Notes: generated by a model not told the origin, from the sequence alone. Positions 9,928-21,276 are shown, numbered from the stretch's first letter. The stretch is DNA of 64,000 nt from Hygrocybe punicea (GCA_963556145.1 OY744469.1:2948767-3012766); one strand, 5' to 3'. Translations and numbers: made by a program.

Positions 9928-10838
9928 ACGGATGGGTGACAAAGTTCCAGTTTCTTGCTGTTGAATGTTCCACCAATGTACTGGGAACATTGTAGGACTC
10001 AATTGACACCCTGAAAATATTCCCACACAAACTGCCAGATTCCATTGTTTTCTGGTATAGTTTCATAGCCTCCATCAGGTAATTCATAACAGGTTGGAGG
10101 GCCTTTCAGAGGAATATAATCGATAAATGGGATCGTCACATGCAGGATTTGGTCACATAGAATATATGTATCCCCGTGTATGATCTGAGGTGAATTTATA
10201 TATCCCATTGCAATGCATGTAAGACACCAAGCAGGGACTGAAAGGTGTAATCGCATGAATCTGGGTGCACAAGCCACTGATAAAAAGAGACAAAGAGGTC
10301 CAAGGCTCCATAACATGAGTGTCCACCAAAGGACTCAGTGAGTTGTGAATTGTCCCTTCTCAGATTCATTCCAAGCGAATGTGGCTTCCTGTTCCTTGAT
10401 AAGAAAATGGCCAAGATTTTCCTGTTCCAGCCATAGAAATGCATCTGGGTTAATGTTGTATTTGTCATGACGTTCCTGGGTGTATCAGGTTCTGGGGGTA
10501 AAATTAGGTGGGTGTGTCAGAAGTGTGGGTAAGTTGGCAAGTAGATCACCAGTGATGTTCTGAATAATTCTATATTTGTCTGGAAGAACAGATGAACTCT
10601 GTTTGTGACTTTCTTGTACTTTTTCTGGACAATGACCCTTTTTAAATCATGTTTTGGTGGGTCTGCATTAACCTGGAATACATTATGTACAGGTTTAGTT
10701 TCTGAGGATAGTTTTACAAGATAACAATAGAGAGATGACAATATAGATACCATGGGAATATTCTCATGGCAATTGTCACATGTCACATGGGCAGGTCAGG
10801 ACATTACCCTTCATTGCTTGGTGAAAAACCTGGGCCGG
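9928..10838 (-). pseudogene. Ty3/gypsy pol remnant: N-terminal pol and RT
   Basis: The minus strand holds scrambled frames of a gypsy polyprotein. They include a KKYKKVTNRV stretch (about 10590-10640), an INPDAFLWLEQENLGHF segment (about 10400-10450), RT motifs (YGALDLFVSF near 10290-10320; PFIDYIPLKGPPTCYELPDG and YETIPENNGIWQFVWE at about 10010-10150) and GGTFNSKKLELC at about 9940-9980. Stops and frame changes are frequent. The RT frame continues across the TR-GAG-1 insertion. Confidence 0.78.
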
Positions 10839-11561
10839 TGTAGATGTGGGTTTGGGGTGGCTTCAGAACAATATAAAGAAATGATCCTAACCAAGGGGTG
10901 TCAGCGTAGAAGTGACGGTGGATAAGTCAGTGTCGGGAATGGTAGTAAAAGGTGGAAATAGAAGTAAAAGTGTAAGCTGCCATGTAAAACTAAACATATA
11001 ACGACGAATCCAGTGATGAACAGAGTGAAAATGGACTAATAATGATGAACCCGATGGTGAATGGACTGAAAATGAATGAACCCGACGATGCCGATGATGT
11101 TGGGCATGGCGGGTCAGGTCGGGTCGGGTCGGAAACGATGAACAAATAACGAGAATAATGATAAGGACAATGAAGGGAACTATAAAAATCTAAGTGTCTA
11201 CAAGGACAAGCATTTGGAGTGATTAAAATGATTCTGACTATGAGGGAAACAGGGACTAATGGTATCTTTCTTTTTGTACGGTCGTTGGGGACCATTTTTA
11301 TAGTACATGTGTGTGTAATCTACTTTCGGACATGTCTATTTCGGCCGATAGTGTCACGACTAGTGGTCGTGTAATGGATCAGAGGGTCAAACGGTTGCAC
11401 GTTGTCAGCGGTAGTAGGGTTTTATGTTCAAGGGTCTTTTTTACAAGAGTGATTGTGTGGTTTTGTAGAGGTAGGGTCTCAGGGATTAGGTTCAAGTGAT
11501 GGAGTTGGGTGAAGTTTATTACGTCTAGTACAACTGCTAGGAGAAATACAAGAGGTCAAAG

Positions 11562-11990
11562 TTAGGGTAGACTATGTGTAGCGCGATGTCTTTTATACCA
11601 TTCCTCCCCTTCCGCAGTACCAGTGATGCGTCGTAAAGGTGACTCGCTCCGTCGCGTTGGTGGGTCTACGTCTCCCCCGGCATTGAGGTGATTTGTGATC
11701 ATGCCAGGCTGGCATGTGGATTCGTCACCAGATCCATAAGCGTCTGGGTACGCGTCACTATGGCTGTCTAGTTCTTCGTGCGGAGATTTGTTGCCGTGTG
11801 ACGTGTCATTGCTGCGGATCGTGGGGGGTCGGAACACTTCGAACGTTGATAGGGGGACCTCGGGATCGGTGGTGATGGGGATTCATTGCACCCCCCGGCA
11901 TATCGCGATGAGGATGAATGTGTATACGATGATGACAGCAATGATGGCGGCGATAACGGATTGGGTCATGATTGGAGGGAGTTTGTGCAT
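11562..11990 (-). pseudogene. LTR2 membrane-protein gene, one in-frame TGA
   Basis: From ATG 11990 the frame encodes a short lead (MHKLPPI), a hydrophobic signal-anchor-like segment (VIAAIIAVIIVYTFILIAI), the junction CRGVQ, then a TGA at 11883-11885. The same frame stays open for about 107 more codons: DPEVPLSTFEVFRPP, then an acidic, His/Ser-rich tail. In the divergent LTR2 copy at 46972-47178 the TGA position is Arg, so a CGA-to-TGA change is likely. Topology would be a single span with a cytosolic or lumenal C-terminus. Sense relative to the LTR as used by the chromovirus. Function unknown. Confidence 0.55.
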
Positions 11991-12199
11991 GAGTAGTGAA
12001 AGTGGGTGTCTTATTGTCCCGGTGTGAGTGATGGGAGTGGTGTGTGGTGTTCTGTGAGAGTTGGGGGTTTCAACCTCCGGTCCCGTGCCGTTCTCATGGG
12101 TTCGTTGATGAAGTGGTAGAGGTTCCTTCCTGATCGGGAGTGGGCCTCCATTTGGTATAAAGTGTGGTTGGATTCTTCGTCCCATCTCTCATCAATGCG

Positions 12200-12808
12200 A
12201 TGTTTCCCCACTCGTGCCATCATCTCATATTCTTCAAACGTTCTGCCCTCCTTAACCCGTCCCGCCCTGTCGCGGTTAATTGTATTATGCACGACTTCGC
12301 CTGCCGCCTCTCCGACTCTGATCGGGACTTGTATTGGGCTACTGGTCGTTGTTTCGCTTGCGGGAAGGCCAAACATCGTATGGAATGTTGCCACCTTGTT
12401 GTGCGCAACAAGAGGCTTCTGTGCAAGCTTCTGGCCAACCCGTTCGGTAAGTTCTGTCTTTCTTGGGGTGTTTGGTTATTGTTCTGATGGTTCTTTATGA
12501 TAGCGTTGGATGATGCATTCCCGCCCTCAGACTACTCGTCCGAGGACTCGATGCCGTCGCTTGCGACAAAGGTTTCCTGGGGGTCCAACTCCGACGAGGA
12601 CTTCTGGCCCCGGGACGCCTATGTGGACACCGGGGCGCCCTTCGGGCTGCGTAAGTTCCAGCCTTGTCTTCCCTTCAGCATCGCTGACACGTTTAGGCGC
12701 AATTGCCATGCAGCGATCGAACGGGCATTGGAAGACCAGATTTGTAACCTCGTTGAAGACACCGTCCTCCAGGAGGTAATTAAGGAAGAGTATCTCGTAG
12801 ATGAGTAG
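12200..12808 (+). CDS. LTR2 zinc-knuckle protein, two exons (copy 1)
   Basis: Exon 1 is 12200-12446 and exon 2 is 12504-12808; the 57-nt intron begins GTAAGTTCT and ends GATAG. The spliced product is 183 aa. The ATG at 12200 is chosen because it aligns with an ATG in all four LTR2 copies, while the open frame further upstream begins with GTG. Features are a DRDLYWATGRCF segment, then a zinc knuckle CFACGKAKHRMECC fitting C-x2-C-x4-H-x4-C, then Leu-rich LLCKLLAN at the splice junction. Exon 2 has an acidic Ser-rich region (SDYSSEDS, WGSNSDEDFW) and a C-terminal helix-like AIERALEDQICNLVEDTVLQ. It is antisense to the retroelement and divergent from the membrane-protein gene. A nucleic-acid-binding role is inferred from the knuckle. 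Confidence 0.62.
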
Positions 12809-13426
12809 ATACTCCTTGATCGTAACAGTCGTACTCCCTTTTGGGGAGTTGTAGTTGTAGTCTGGTCTGGTCCCACCCCTTTAAGGGGTTTGTAAATGTA
12901 AAAGCTTTTCCCCTGCTCCGCAGAGTGTGTGGATCGTAAGGGTTTGTCTGACAACCTATCAAAGATCGTCATGAAAATAAGTGGTATCTGAGGAAAAATG
13001 TATGGGGGTGACATATTTTCATGACAGATAGAAACTACAAAGAGAGGATGGAATGGGGATGTGTTGCAATGCGACATAGACAGGAAAATGGAGGGGAAAA
13101 GGAATATCCAAGAAAAAGATCTGAAATCTCACATATATCTCCAAAGGGACGAGGGGATGGGTATATAAGGCAAGTCCGAAGTCAGGGATTGAGTCCGATG
13201 AGATCCGTCTCCTATTATTAGAACTCCGGGGCTTCTGAGGCTGCCGGATTTGGTCCAAAAGTGGCTGTCACAAAGCGGCATGTGTCAGGTCACGTCGGTC
13301 ACGTTGGGTCACATCACGTTGGGTTACATTGGGTTGGAATGGGGATCGTTTGGAAGTGTCGGGTTCGTCCGGATTCGTGATATATTGACGGTACGGACTC
13401 AGAGGGAAGTTGAGTCTCTACACCGG

Positions 13427-13771
13427 ATTTGCATCTTTTTCAAAGAAGTGATTTCCTTGAAATGTCAGTGGATATCCAGTGCTATGGCCAATAGTTTGCA
13501 TTGTGAAACCCTCATTTCCATATCAAGAGCCTGACTAGCCATGGATTGTGCCAGACAAGCATCCTTGATGGGAGCCTGATAATGATATTGCGGAGGGGTC
13601 AGATAGGGACTGGTTTTCAGAGCAGGTGTCCATGGAATAGAAGCCATTGCAGCTGGAGGGCCATTATTGGGTGTTTCAACTTTTGGTGCTATGGGTTCAG
13701 GAGTGGGATGAGTATACATGGATTGAGTAGAAAATCCTTGGTCCACTGCAGTTCCAGCCAATAAGAAGTGA
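13427..13771 (-). pseudogene. Ty3/gypsy gag-pol junction remnant
   Basis: The minus-strand frame reads a YHYQAPIKDACLAQSM-type stretch followed by LDMEMRVSQCKLLAIALDI, resembling the region ahead of protease in basidiomycete gypsy polyproteins. It lies between solo LTR4 and an LTR5-like LTR and is part of the same decayed element. Confidence 0.6.
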
Positions 13772-13775
13772 GCGC

Positions 13776-14764
13776 TGTGATGGCGAGTGTGGTTGTAGAT
13801 CCAAATGGGAATCTACTATGAAGGGTGATCAGCTAGTAGAAGTGATCAAAGGAGTGGCAAGTAGGGAATCCGAGGTCACGTAAGTGAGAACCGGAGAGGA
13901 TTGGACCTATCCGATTGGTCGGGTTGGTTTCCAGATTGATTTGGGAGTTGGATCCAGTTGGGTCGTGGAGTTGACGGAGAGTTTTTAGGTATAGTAAAGG
14001 CGGGTTTGTTATGGGATAACGGAAAGTGGTGAGTGACTTAGTATGAAAGAGTTCTGTGTGTTTTGGGCCCATAAGGCATAGCACGAGTCTGATCCACGAG
14101 TTTTCCCACGCTCTTATTTCCTTATTTGGAACAACAATATTGCACCAAAAATCTCGAAAAAATATGATTTGGACAGCCCTTGATCATATCTTTCTGCTGA
14201 ATACAAGAAACCAATATTAATCAGACTTTTTGAGTTCTAAAAAGTCTGATTAATATTGGTTTCTTGTATTCAGCAGAAAGATATGATCAAGGGCTGTCCA
14301 AATCATATTTTTTCGAGATTTTTGGTGCAATATTGTTGTTCCAAATAAGGAAATAAGAGCGTGGGAAAACTCGTGGATCAGACTCGTGCTATGCCAAAAT
14401 TTGGGGTGAAGAGTCAACTTGTATTGTTGGTACAACTATCTCTACATTTTATAGTACTTAAACAAGGCAGTGCTCTGCACAGGCTAGTTAGGAGAAGAGG
14501 CGGTAAACATCAAATCTACTGAAACATATCAACCTGATCAGTGTCTCTATGAAACGTGATAGGAACTGTAGTATAGGAGTGAACCGGTGTTGATGATCAT
14601 CATGATGAGAACATATACAATCGGGTTGAGTGTCGCACTGTGTTACGGATTGGGTCCAGATCCAGGTTTGGTGGATTTTGGTACGTATTTCGATCAGGTT
14701 CGTTATAGGTCTTTGTGCGGATTCGGGTCATGTCGTATATGTCGGGTTTTCATGTATATCTACA
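13776..14764 (-). mobile_element. Divergent LTR5-like solo LTR containing a fold-back element
   Basis: Starts TGTGATGGCGAG and ends TATCTACA. Its first about 100 bp align with the start of the long LTR5 copy at 29201-29793 read in reverse (GGTTGTAGA, ATGGGAATCTAC, GGTGATCAGCTA, AGAAGTGATCA). Flanks are GCGC and GCAC, an imperfect 4-bp duplication. Without the nested fold-back it is about 668 bp. The gypsy gag frame resumes on the far side. Confidence 0.6.
14075..14395. mobile_element. 321-bp perfect fold-back element
   Basis: Arms 14075-14231 and 14239-14395 are exact reverse complements as far as can be read (157 bp each) around a 7-bp loop. Ends are GGCATAGCACGAG. No flanking duplication was identified. 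The perfect match implies a recent origin or ongoing gene conversion between the arms. Confidence 0.8.
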
Positions 14765-14768
14765 GCAC

Positions 14769-15250
14769 AGTCATGAAATTCCTTATAATCATAAGGATCA
14801 TTGTGGAAGTGATTGGGTTTGCTATACTGCATCCTCATTTTGACCTGCTGCTTGAGCTCAGGGTTGAATCTGGTGTATGTGAGATCCCATTCACATTCTG
14901 AGATCCATTTCCTGTCAAGTAAGAAACCTGTGATATAGAAGAACTCTATAATATTCTCCCAACTCAGCATGGCTATGGATCCTATGTTATGAGTCCCTAT
15001 AAGGGAATCATTCTATACAGTGGATTTTTCAACTCAGGGTCACACTCTAATTTGCCAAGCCATGAGAACAAATTTGCCAAGCCGTGGGAACAAAATTTCC
15101 AAACTGTGGGAACAATTTTGAAGCCCTGGGAATAACTATGAAACTGTGTGACTGGGCGGAGTTGAGTGTGAGAATTTGTTGTCCCAATCAGCAAGAACAA
15201 TAAGGCAGCCGGATCACAGCAGCCAATGTGGAAATGGGTAGTGTGATATC
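14769..15250 (-). pseudogene. Ty3/gypsy gag remnant
   Basis: The minus strand encodes a DPYDYKEFHDCAV stretch (about 14770-14810), equivalent to the DPYPLDVFHDAALFL motif of the TR-GAG-2 gag at 25731-27416. This supports gag identity. A 22-bp tandem motif (GCCAAGCC-TGNGAACAAA) repeats about three times at 15055-15115. The 5' end is lost toward the scaffold gap. Confidence 0.6.
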
Positions 15251-15482
15251 ATTTTGGTATTGCAATTGCAATCGGTTTCTTATAATAATCACATGCATTG
15301 GTAATGCAATGCACTGTGTATGAATGAACAATGTGTCAGTGGTATCTGTAGGCAAATGCACAGATTGGGCAGATCAGCGCGGATCACGGATACGGATTGC
15401 CTCGGATATGGGTCCGGATCAAGATTTACCGATCAATGCACCTGTGTATCTGTAACCGGTCCCTATTTGGGTAGTGTCACGG
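15251..15482. other. Non-coding sequence before the scaffold gap
   Basis: No gene or repeat recognised. Confidence 0.4.
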
Positions 15483-15582
15483 NNNNNNNNNNNNNNNNNN
15501 NNNNNNNNNNNNNNNNNNNNNNNNNNNNNNNNNNNNNNNNNNNNNNNNNNNNNNNNNNNNNNNNNNNNNNNNNNNNNNNNNN
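15483..15582. other. Scaffold gap (100 N)
   Basis: Exactly 100 N, a conventional placeholder rather than a measured distance. It lies beside an inverted-repeat centre: 15583-15620 is the reverse complement of about 15700-15735. Confidence 0.95.
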
Positions 15583-16990
15583 AGTTGGTGTGGCAAGGAA
15601 TGTGTTGTAGCCAAAATTGATTTGGAGCTTTGCGGACAATCAAAAGTCCGTATAAGCAGACACAATCATGAATGGAAGGTGAGTGACAAGTTCATCACAT
15701 TTTGGCTCCAACACATTCCCTGCCACACCAACTACCAGGCACTTGTCTGGAACACAATTTACACCTTCCTTAGTACTCCTAGAATTAATTTTGGATTTTT
15801 CAGACGTGTACTCGCAAAGTTAGGTGTTTAAGGGTCCAATTTTGGCAGAGGCATAAAATGCATTGTGAATATCTCCCAATATAAAATGAAATAAAATACA
15901 AAAACTCCTCTCGGGGTAGGTATATCATACCTACATCTTTTCAGGGTCTTGCCTTGGCCATTGAGGTGTTGTAGTATATATAATAATAATAAGAAAATCC
16001 AGCCACTCTTCCCTATATGGCAACTCGACCCCGTTTTGGATATCGGCAAATTCCGGTTGAAATTCTCGCGCGCGACTTCAACAACACTTCGTTTTCAACA
16101 ACGACACGACAACGGGTGCGGATGCCAGAGCACCCCAGGTAAGTCTTCCATTTATCCTTTTCATTTATTCTACTAACTAATTATTAATAAACCGTTTTAG
16201 GTTTTCTTTGCCGCACCAAACGAACGCGAACGCAACAGCAACAACAAGTAGACGCGGTGCGGGCGACAAGGAGACGGATCACGCAGCCGTGAACGGGAGC
16301 AACCCAGGACGACCACGACAGCAAGACTGAGGACGACGGGAATGACGATGACGGGGTGAACGAACGAACGCGACGACGGCGCGAAAGGGGAATACAACGA
16401 CGGTAACCGGGAACCACGACAACGGGAAGACGACAACGGGCAGGGGCAACGACGACGAAGACAGCGGGCACGGGCAGCGGGCATGGGGACGGGGACGGGG
16501 ACAACGGACGACGGAAACGAGGACGACGGGGACGGGGGAACGGGACCACGAGGACCACGGAGCCCGAGACAACAAGGACGACGGCAACGGGGACGACGGC
16601 AACGGGGACGACGAGGACGACGGGGACGACGACGAGGATGACGACGAGGACAGCGAGCACGGGGACGGGGACGGGGGCAACGGACGACGGGCGACGGAAA
16701 CGACGAGGGAACGGGATGACGAGGACAACGAGACCGGGACAACGAGGATGACGGCAACAGGGACGACGAGGACGGAAACGGCGAGGACGGGACGGCAAAC
16801 GGGACGGCAATGACAACACGAACGGCACGGGGCCGACGGCCCCACCAATGCCGTAAAGGGCCCCCAGCCAACGCCCAACGACGACAGCGGCCCCACTGAC
16901 GCCCAACACGGCCCAACGATGACGGCGATGGCCCTCACGGCCCCAATGACAAGCCCACCAGTAGGGCATCAACACCTCGCGAAACACGCC
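15583..16990. mobile_element. Partial second copy of the giant inverted-repeat element
   Basis: Bases 15583-15620 form the inner end of one arm, followed by the central loop and the other arm (about 15700 onward). The segment 15700-16150 matches 39010-39460 of the giant fold-back (shared ATTGTGAATATCTC, AGGGTCCAATTTTGGCAGAG and a TATATGGCAACTCGACC promoter-like region). An intron-like segment runs from GTAAGTCTTCC to CGTTTTAG (16139-16200). The following 16200-16960 is purine-rich GACGACGAGGACG sequence whose complementary-strand ORFs look compositional. Most of the left arm is missing in the gap. Confidence 0.6.
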
Positions 16991-17031
16991 GCCGCATCAA
17001 TTGATGCGTGTGCCGGCTTCGCGAGGTATGT
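16974..17031. repeat. GC-rich palindrome
   Basis: ACCTCGCGAA pairs with TTCGCGAGGT, and an inner CGCATCAATTGATGCG is itself a 16-bp palindrome. A weaker version occurs at 6636-6686. Confidence 0.7.
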
Positions 17032-17988
17032 AGCCTTCTTACTGGGTGTGGGACTGATGCCACCGGCATCAAAAATGAACTGAATGTTCCCTTATAATAA
17101 ACTTAAATATATATGATTGCTTAGAATAAAATTACAACTATACTAGGACCTTTAAAGTCACCAACCCCAGACCCATGCCCAAGGATAGTGGAGAGGCCAC
17201 CCTCCCCACTGGTGACAGTCAAGGCTAGATTTGAATGCTCACAACCATCCAGAGGCTGCACCCAAACCAGGACTTCCGTGCCCTGGCATCAAGCAGAGAA
17301 ATTCGGCTCTCTCTGCTGGGGTGAGTGGACTGGAAGTCGAAGAGCACTGGGGGCCAAACACGAAGGTTTCGGGGTTTTTAATTGAAACTGAACAATCACA
17401 TGATCTTAAACATGTGATTTTTGACGTGGCTAATTCCCAATCACATGACCTTAAACATGTGATTTTTGACGTGAGAATTAGCTATGTCACTTATGAGTTT
17501 ACTCCAAGTCTGAGTTACTACACTAGCAATCTTGCACAAACTCTGTTTCAACTTTCTGAAGTTCATTCAAGCTCTTACCCACTCTTACCCTCTAGTCTAC
17601 CATATACTGAACAATTGCCTGAGCTACTGAGGAAATTCAGACAATTCTCAAGGCCACTACAACAAATATGTTCCTACCACAAACTGCTAATATTGTTTTG
17701 GAAAAAGAATGGTGCAAAGGTGGACTTGTTAAAATTGTTCTACTTGTACTGGGATTGAAGGAATGGGGAATTCAAATTCATGGGAAGGCAGCACATGAAA
17801 AATGGATAAAAGTTCAGCTAGAGGTAAAGTCAGTGTTTCAGAAAATTCTATCTGCTGAAAAATTGTAAGTGATTATTGGTGGATATGGTCAATAAAAACA
17901 CTAATATCAGAAATTAGAAAGGAGTCTAAAATGCATATGGATTAAGAAGAGGCAAATGAGGAGGGCCATCAAAAAAGAAATGACAAGG
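17032..17988. other. Intergenic sequence with a 47-bp tandem duplication
   Basis: A 47-bp unit (about 17393-17486) is present twice. Each copy contains AATCACATGA, then AAACATGTGATTTTTGACGTG, so each can also form a short hairpin. No supported gene elsewhere in the stretch. Confidence 0.5.
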
Positions 17989-18372
17989 CATACATATTTA
18001 TTGCTATTTGTAGGTATTTTGGCACATGTGAAATAATCACAACATTTTGATGTTTTCAACATCAAAATTTAACTCTCTCAGTTTTCAGCAGAATCAGATG
18101 ATTAGATTGGCTCACTTGTAGAGCAATAACAAATGCATAAAAATCCACATGTTGAATATAGTCATTTATAAGCAAAACTGAGTATATATCAAACAAATTA
18201 TTTCATTTGTATTACTAGCAGCTAGGAATCAGAATGTACTGCAATTTTGCCTATCTAATCACCTGATCCTGCCCAAACCCAAAGGAGTTAAAATTGAAAT
18301 GTTGAAAACATCATAAATTTGTGATTATATTACATGTGCCAAAATAACTGCAAATAGCAATGATTTCTCTAC
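17989..18372. mobile_element. MITE with about 70-bp imperfect inverted repeats
   Basis: The left arm (about 17997-18064, ATTGCTATTTG, TATTTTGGCACATGTG, TGATGTTTTCAACAT) pairs with the right arm (about 18303-18365). The interior is non-coding and AT-rich. The flanking duplication is uncertain. Confidence 0.65.
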
Positions 18373-18604
18373 AAGTGATGAACAGAAATAGGGGTTCTAT
18401 CATTCTGTGAATGTAATGAGAATAGAAACATGAAATATGGAACTTATAAATTGTATGTTGAAGTATATGATACTTTGTAAAGAATACACAGTGGTATTAT
18501 CTTTTGTGATGAATATAAATCTGTAAATAGCAGAAAATAAATAGTGAATTAATTATATAAACCAAACGATAATCTTCACCAGAAATTTTGCATTTGTGGA
18601 GGTG
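18373..18604. other. AT-rich intergenic sequence
   Basis: Nothing recognised. Confidence 0.4.
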
Positions 18605-19300
18605 CATCAGCCTAGAAAATAGTGGGTGCAGGAGATATGCTGATAACATCAGCCTAGGCCATCCCAGTGGGGCCTGAAGTTATCCTGGGAAATCAGCCTA
18701 GATAATCCCAGTTGGGTCAGGATATATCCTGAGAAAATCAGCCTAGATCAAATCAGCCTGAACCATGTCAGTTGGGCCAGGATATATCCCGAGAAAATCA
18801 GCCTAGACCATCCCAGTTGGGTCAGGATATATCCTGAGAAATTCAGCCTAGACCATGTCAGTTGGACCAGGATATATCCTGAGAACCTCAGCCTAGACCA
18901 TGTCAGTTGGGCCAGGATATATCCTGAGAAAATCAGCCTGAACCATGTCAGTTGGGTTAGGATATATCCTGAGAAAATCAGCCTGAACCATGTCAGTTGG
19001 ACCAGGATATATCCTGAGAACCTCAGCCTAGACCATGTCAGTTGGGCCAGGATATCCTGAGAAAATCAGCCTAGACCATGTCAGTTGGGTTAGGATATAT
19101 CCTGATAGCATCAGCCTGAACCATGTCAGTTGGGCCAGGATATATCCTGAGAAAATCAGCCTGAACCATGTCAGTTGGACCAGGATATATCCTGAGAACC
19201 TCAGCCTAGACCATGTCAGTTGGGCCAGGATATATCTCAGCCTGATTCAGCTATCCCCAAGTCAGTTGGGTGATCTCATTTTCAGGCATCCCATCTCAGT
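18605..19300. repeat. 45-bp minisatellite
   Basis: About 14 units whose consensus contains ATCAGCCT, CCATGTCAGTTGGG and the 12-bp palindrome AGGATATATCCT. Outer units are diverged and the inner ones nearly identical. Because 45 is divisible by three, the repeat stays open and gives a 15-residue periodic peptide (VSWARIYPEKISLNH type) in one frame. There is no start context or other support for a protein. Confidence 0.85.
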
Positions 19301-19631
19301 TGGTAATATCTTGCTGAATCTGGTGATGAAAGCTCCTGTCAGACTCAGCAATGCTGTGCACCCATTCTAATGGGTTATCCTGGATTCTAATACATATTGT
19401 GCAATGCCACACATTGAGAATGGATGTAATCACCTGTGATACTAACAAGGCACCACCAGTGACCACCTGAATTTTGCCTAGTGATAACCCCATAATTTTT
19501 CTTGTCAAATGTTTATGGTAACACATGTAAGACATTTGCATTACACATCCGAATTGCAATTCTCCTATACGAATACAGTTGAAAAACTGTATGTTAACCC
19601 TGCGGCACAACTCGAATGCTCTTGATGAAAC
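19301..19631. other. 3' flank of the phosphomannomutase gene
   Basis: No ORF or repeat supported. It probably contains the 3' UTR of the minus-strand gene. Confidence 0.4.
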
Positions 19632-20709
19632 TCATGACAAGAATAGTTCTCTAACAATGCGTTCAGTATCTGCAGGACTCGACACAGCATGGCCAATCGT
19701 GCGAGGATCGCTGAAGATCTCATAATCGTTTCCACCCTATAATCATGATATTTGGCTGGCAGTGCGAACGCGTCAAGTCTTAACACATACCTTGTAGGTC
19801 TTGTCGCCGAAAAAATGGATTTCCTCAAATGCTTCGTCTTCAACGTGTCGCAAAGCGTATGTCTTGTCCCATCCTTGCGGAAACACATCAAAAGATATTT
19901 GTCCACCGATTGAAAAAGTGAGGTTGTAGTCTGCGAATTTTTCCTGCAACACCTTCACGAACGCGCTTCGAAGTCCAAATTTCTAGAAGAGTGGAATACA
20001 CAACATGATCCGAAGGCATGACAATAGATGTACCTTGTCATGTGCCTCGAATGCATTGCGCTCCTCGATCCTGTGGCACATAGCTCAAAATAAGGAGCTC
20101 GTGCAGAAATTTGAACCTTACGTGGCATTACGACCAATGGGGCTCACGTTTACCATACCATTACGGAACTCTACGAATGTACCCCTAAAGATACAAGATC
20201 AGTTGTAAACTTTAGGTAACTGCATGTTCACTCACCGTTTGATTGGGATGTCCATGTCCGCGAGGTAATGCAAGATAAAGTTAACCAAGGTCTTGTATCT
20301 CTCCTCACCGACGTGGTTGATAAACGATTGTGTTGCCAAAGGTTTCCCTAATTTATAGGCAATCAACCCATTCTCTGCAAACGCATAGTCGTAATCCTCG
20401 AGTACTAACGTTTGATGGTCGGCAAAGATGGTCACAGATAAGACGTTGGCTTACCGTTGCTCCCGGCCACTGTCAATTGATCGGATATTTTGACAAAGTC
20501 TGATCCGCCAATAAAGCCTATAACAAGTTTTTCCCTGAGATCGCGAAGAAGACGGATAATCTGAGGCGATGCTGTCTAACGCAGAGCTCTTAGCAAGTTC
20601 GTGCGAGGTTAACATAAACACGTACTTGACGAGCAGGAGTCAGTGTGCCATCCACGTCAAAAAGAACAAGTTTCTTGATGGGACGAGTTGAAAACACTGA
20701 GGAAACCAT
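19632..20709 (-). CDS. SEC53: Phosphomannomutase, seven exons
   Basis: Interconverts mannose-6-phosphate and mannose-1-phosphate in the cytosol, feeding GDP-mannose for glycosylation and cell wall. Exons (minus): 20709-20626, 20575-20455, 20404-20236, 20184-20122, 20070-20034, 19982-19791, 19736-19632. The lengths sum to 771 nt, giving 256 aa, the usual size for eukaryotic PMM. All introns are 45-60 nt with GT/AG ends and the phases join cleanly. Seen motifs: the HAD nucleophile loop FDVDGT (Asp18/Asp20), [75 protein letters not shown] and GGNDYEIF. No damage was seen. This is a single-copy housekeeping gene and the only intact one left of VMS1. Confidence 0.95.
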
Positions 20710-21276
20710 TGCGCTTTTAAGAGTGTTATCCTGAGCCGCTCAGTTACGGTGAGTTGTAAGTACATAAGACGCAAATTTACAAGGATTTATCTATTTGGCC
20801 GGGAGCCGCTTAGTCATCTGACACCCTTTCCTTATATAGTCATAGCTAACTGGCCTGATTATTAAGATAAATCAATTCATGCTTGTCTATTACTTGAGAG
20901 CAAATTCAAGAGAATTAAGCAATGAAACATACAATAATTTGTGTTTAAAAAATAATTTTTACGCAAGTCTAATGGACAAGTGCTGCCCCACGCACTCCAG
21001 GACCATCACCTTGCATTTCCCATCCTGATATCTTGCCGTATCCCTCCATGCAGGCATACCTCCTCTCCTATCTTGGGTCAAGGTTCAAATTGTGTTTCAG
21101 ACAATAGGAGGTGTCTCACCCTCCTCATTGCTCACCACATCACCTCACCCAGGTAGCATACCCAAGATATCTGGTTTCCTCTTTTCATTGCTCATCAAAT
21201 CACTCACCCAGGTCCTAACAAATTATTTTTTATTCTCTAAGGGTTTATATTGAATAAATTCCATCATATCAATCTC
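20710..21276. other. Upstream region of SEC53 and 5' flank of Ngaro-like element 1
   Basis: This should hold the SEC53 promoter and, near 20990-21270, the 5' terminal repeat of the plus-strand Ngaro-like element. A pair of short direct repeats (CATTGCTCA, ATCACTCACCCAGGT) occurs at 21118-21212. No copy of this region was found downstream of the recombinase gene, so the terminal repeat is not proven. Confidence 0.4.

Larger units (their letters stand above)
11352..13026 (-). mobile_element. Solo LTR, family LTR2 (copy 1)
   Basis: 1675 bp with ends TGTCACGAC and CATGACA and the 5-bp duplication GATAG (11347-11351 and 13027-13031). It is reverse-oriented relative to the chromovirus 3' LTR at 49960-51630. 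It carries both LTR2 genes: a zinc-knuckle protein on the plus strand and a membrane protein on the minus strand, diverging from about 11990-12200. Confidence 0.9.
10839..13422 (-). mobile_element. Solo LTR, family LTR4, split by a solo LTR2
   Basis: Ends TGTAGA and TCTACA with the 4-bp duplication CCGG (10835-10838 and 13423-13426). The two parts (10839-11351 and 13032-13422, about 904 bp together) match the LARD LTRs at 23664-28500 and 33078-33966 in reverse orientation. The interruption is the LTR2 unit at 11352-13026 with its own duplication. The LTR4 itself is inserted in the gypsy remnant. Confidence 0.88.

Noticed and set aside
16184..16987. Minus-strand ORFs of up to 267 codons rich in Arg, Pro, Val and Ser
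   Set aside because: Three frames are open at once over purine-rich GACGACGAGGACG sequence, which is a compositional effect.
18605..19300. CRISPR-like array
   Set aside because: There are no unique spacers; the 45-bp units are contiguous tandem repeats in a eukaryotic genome.
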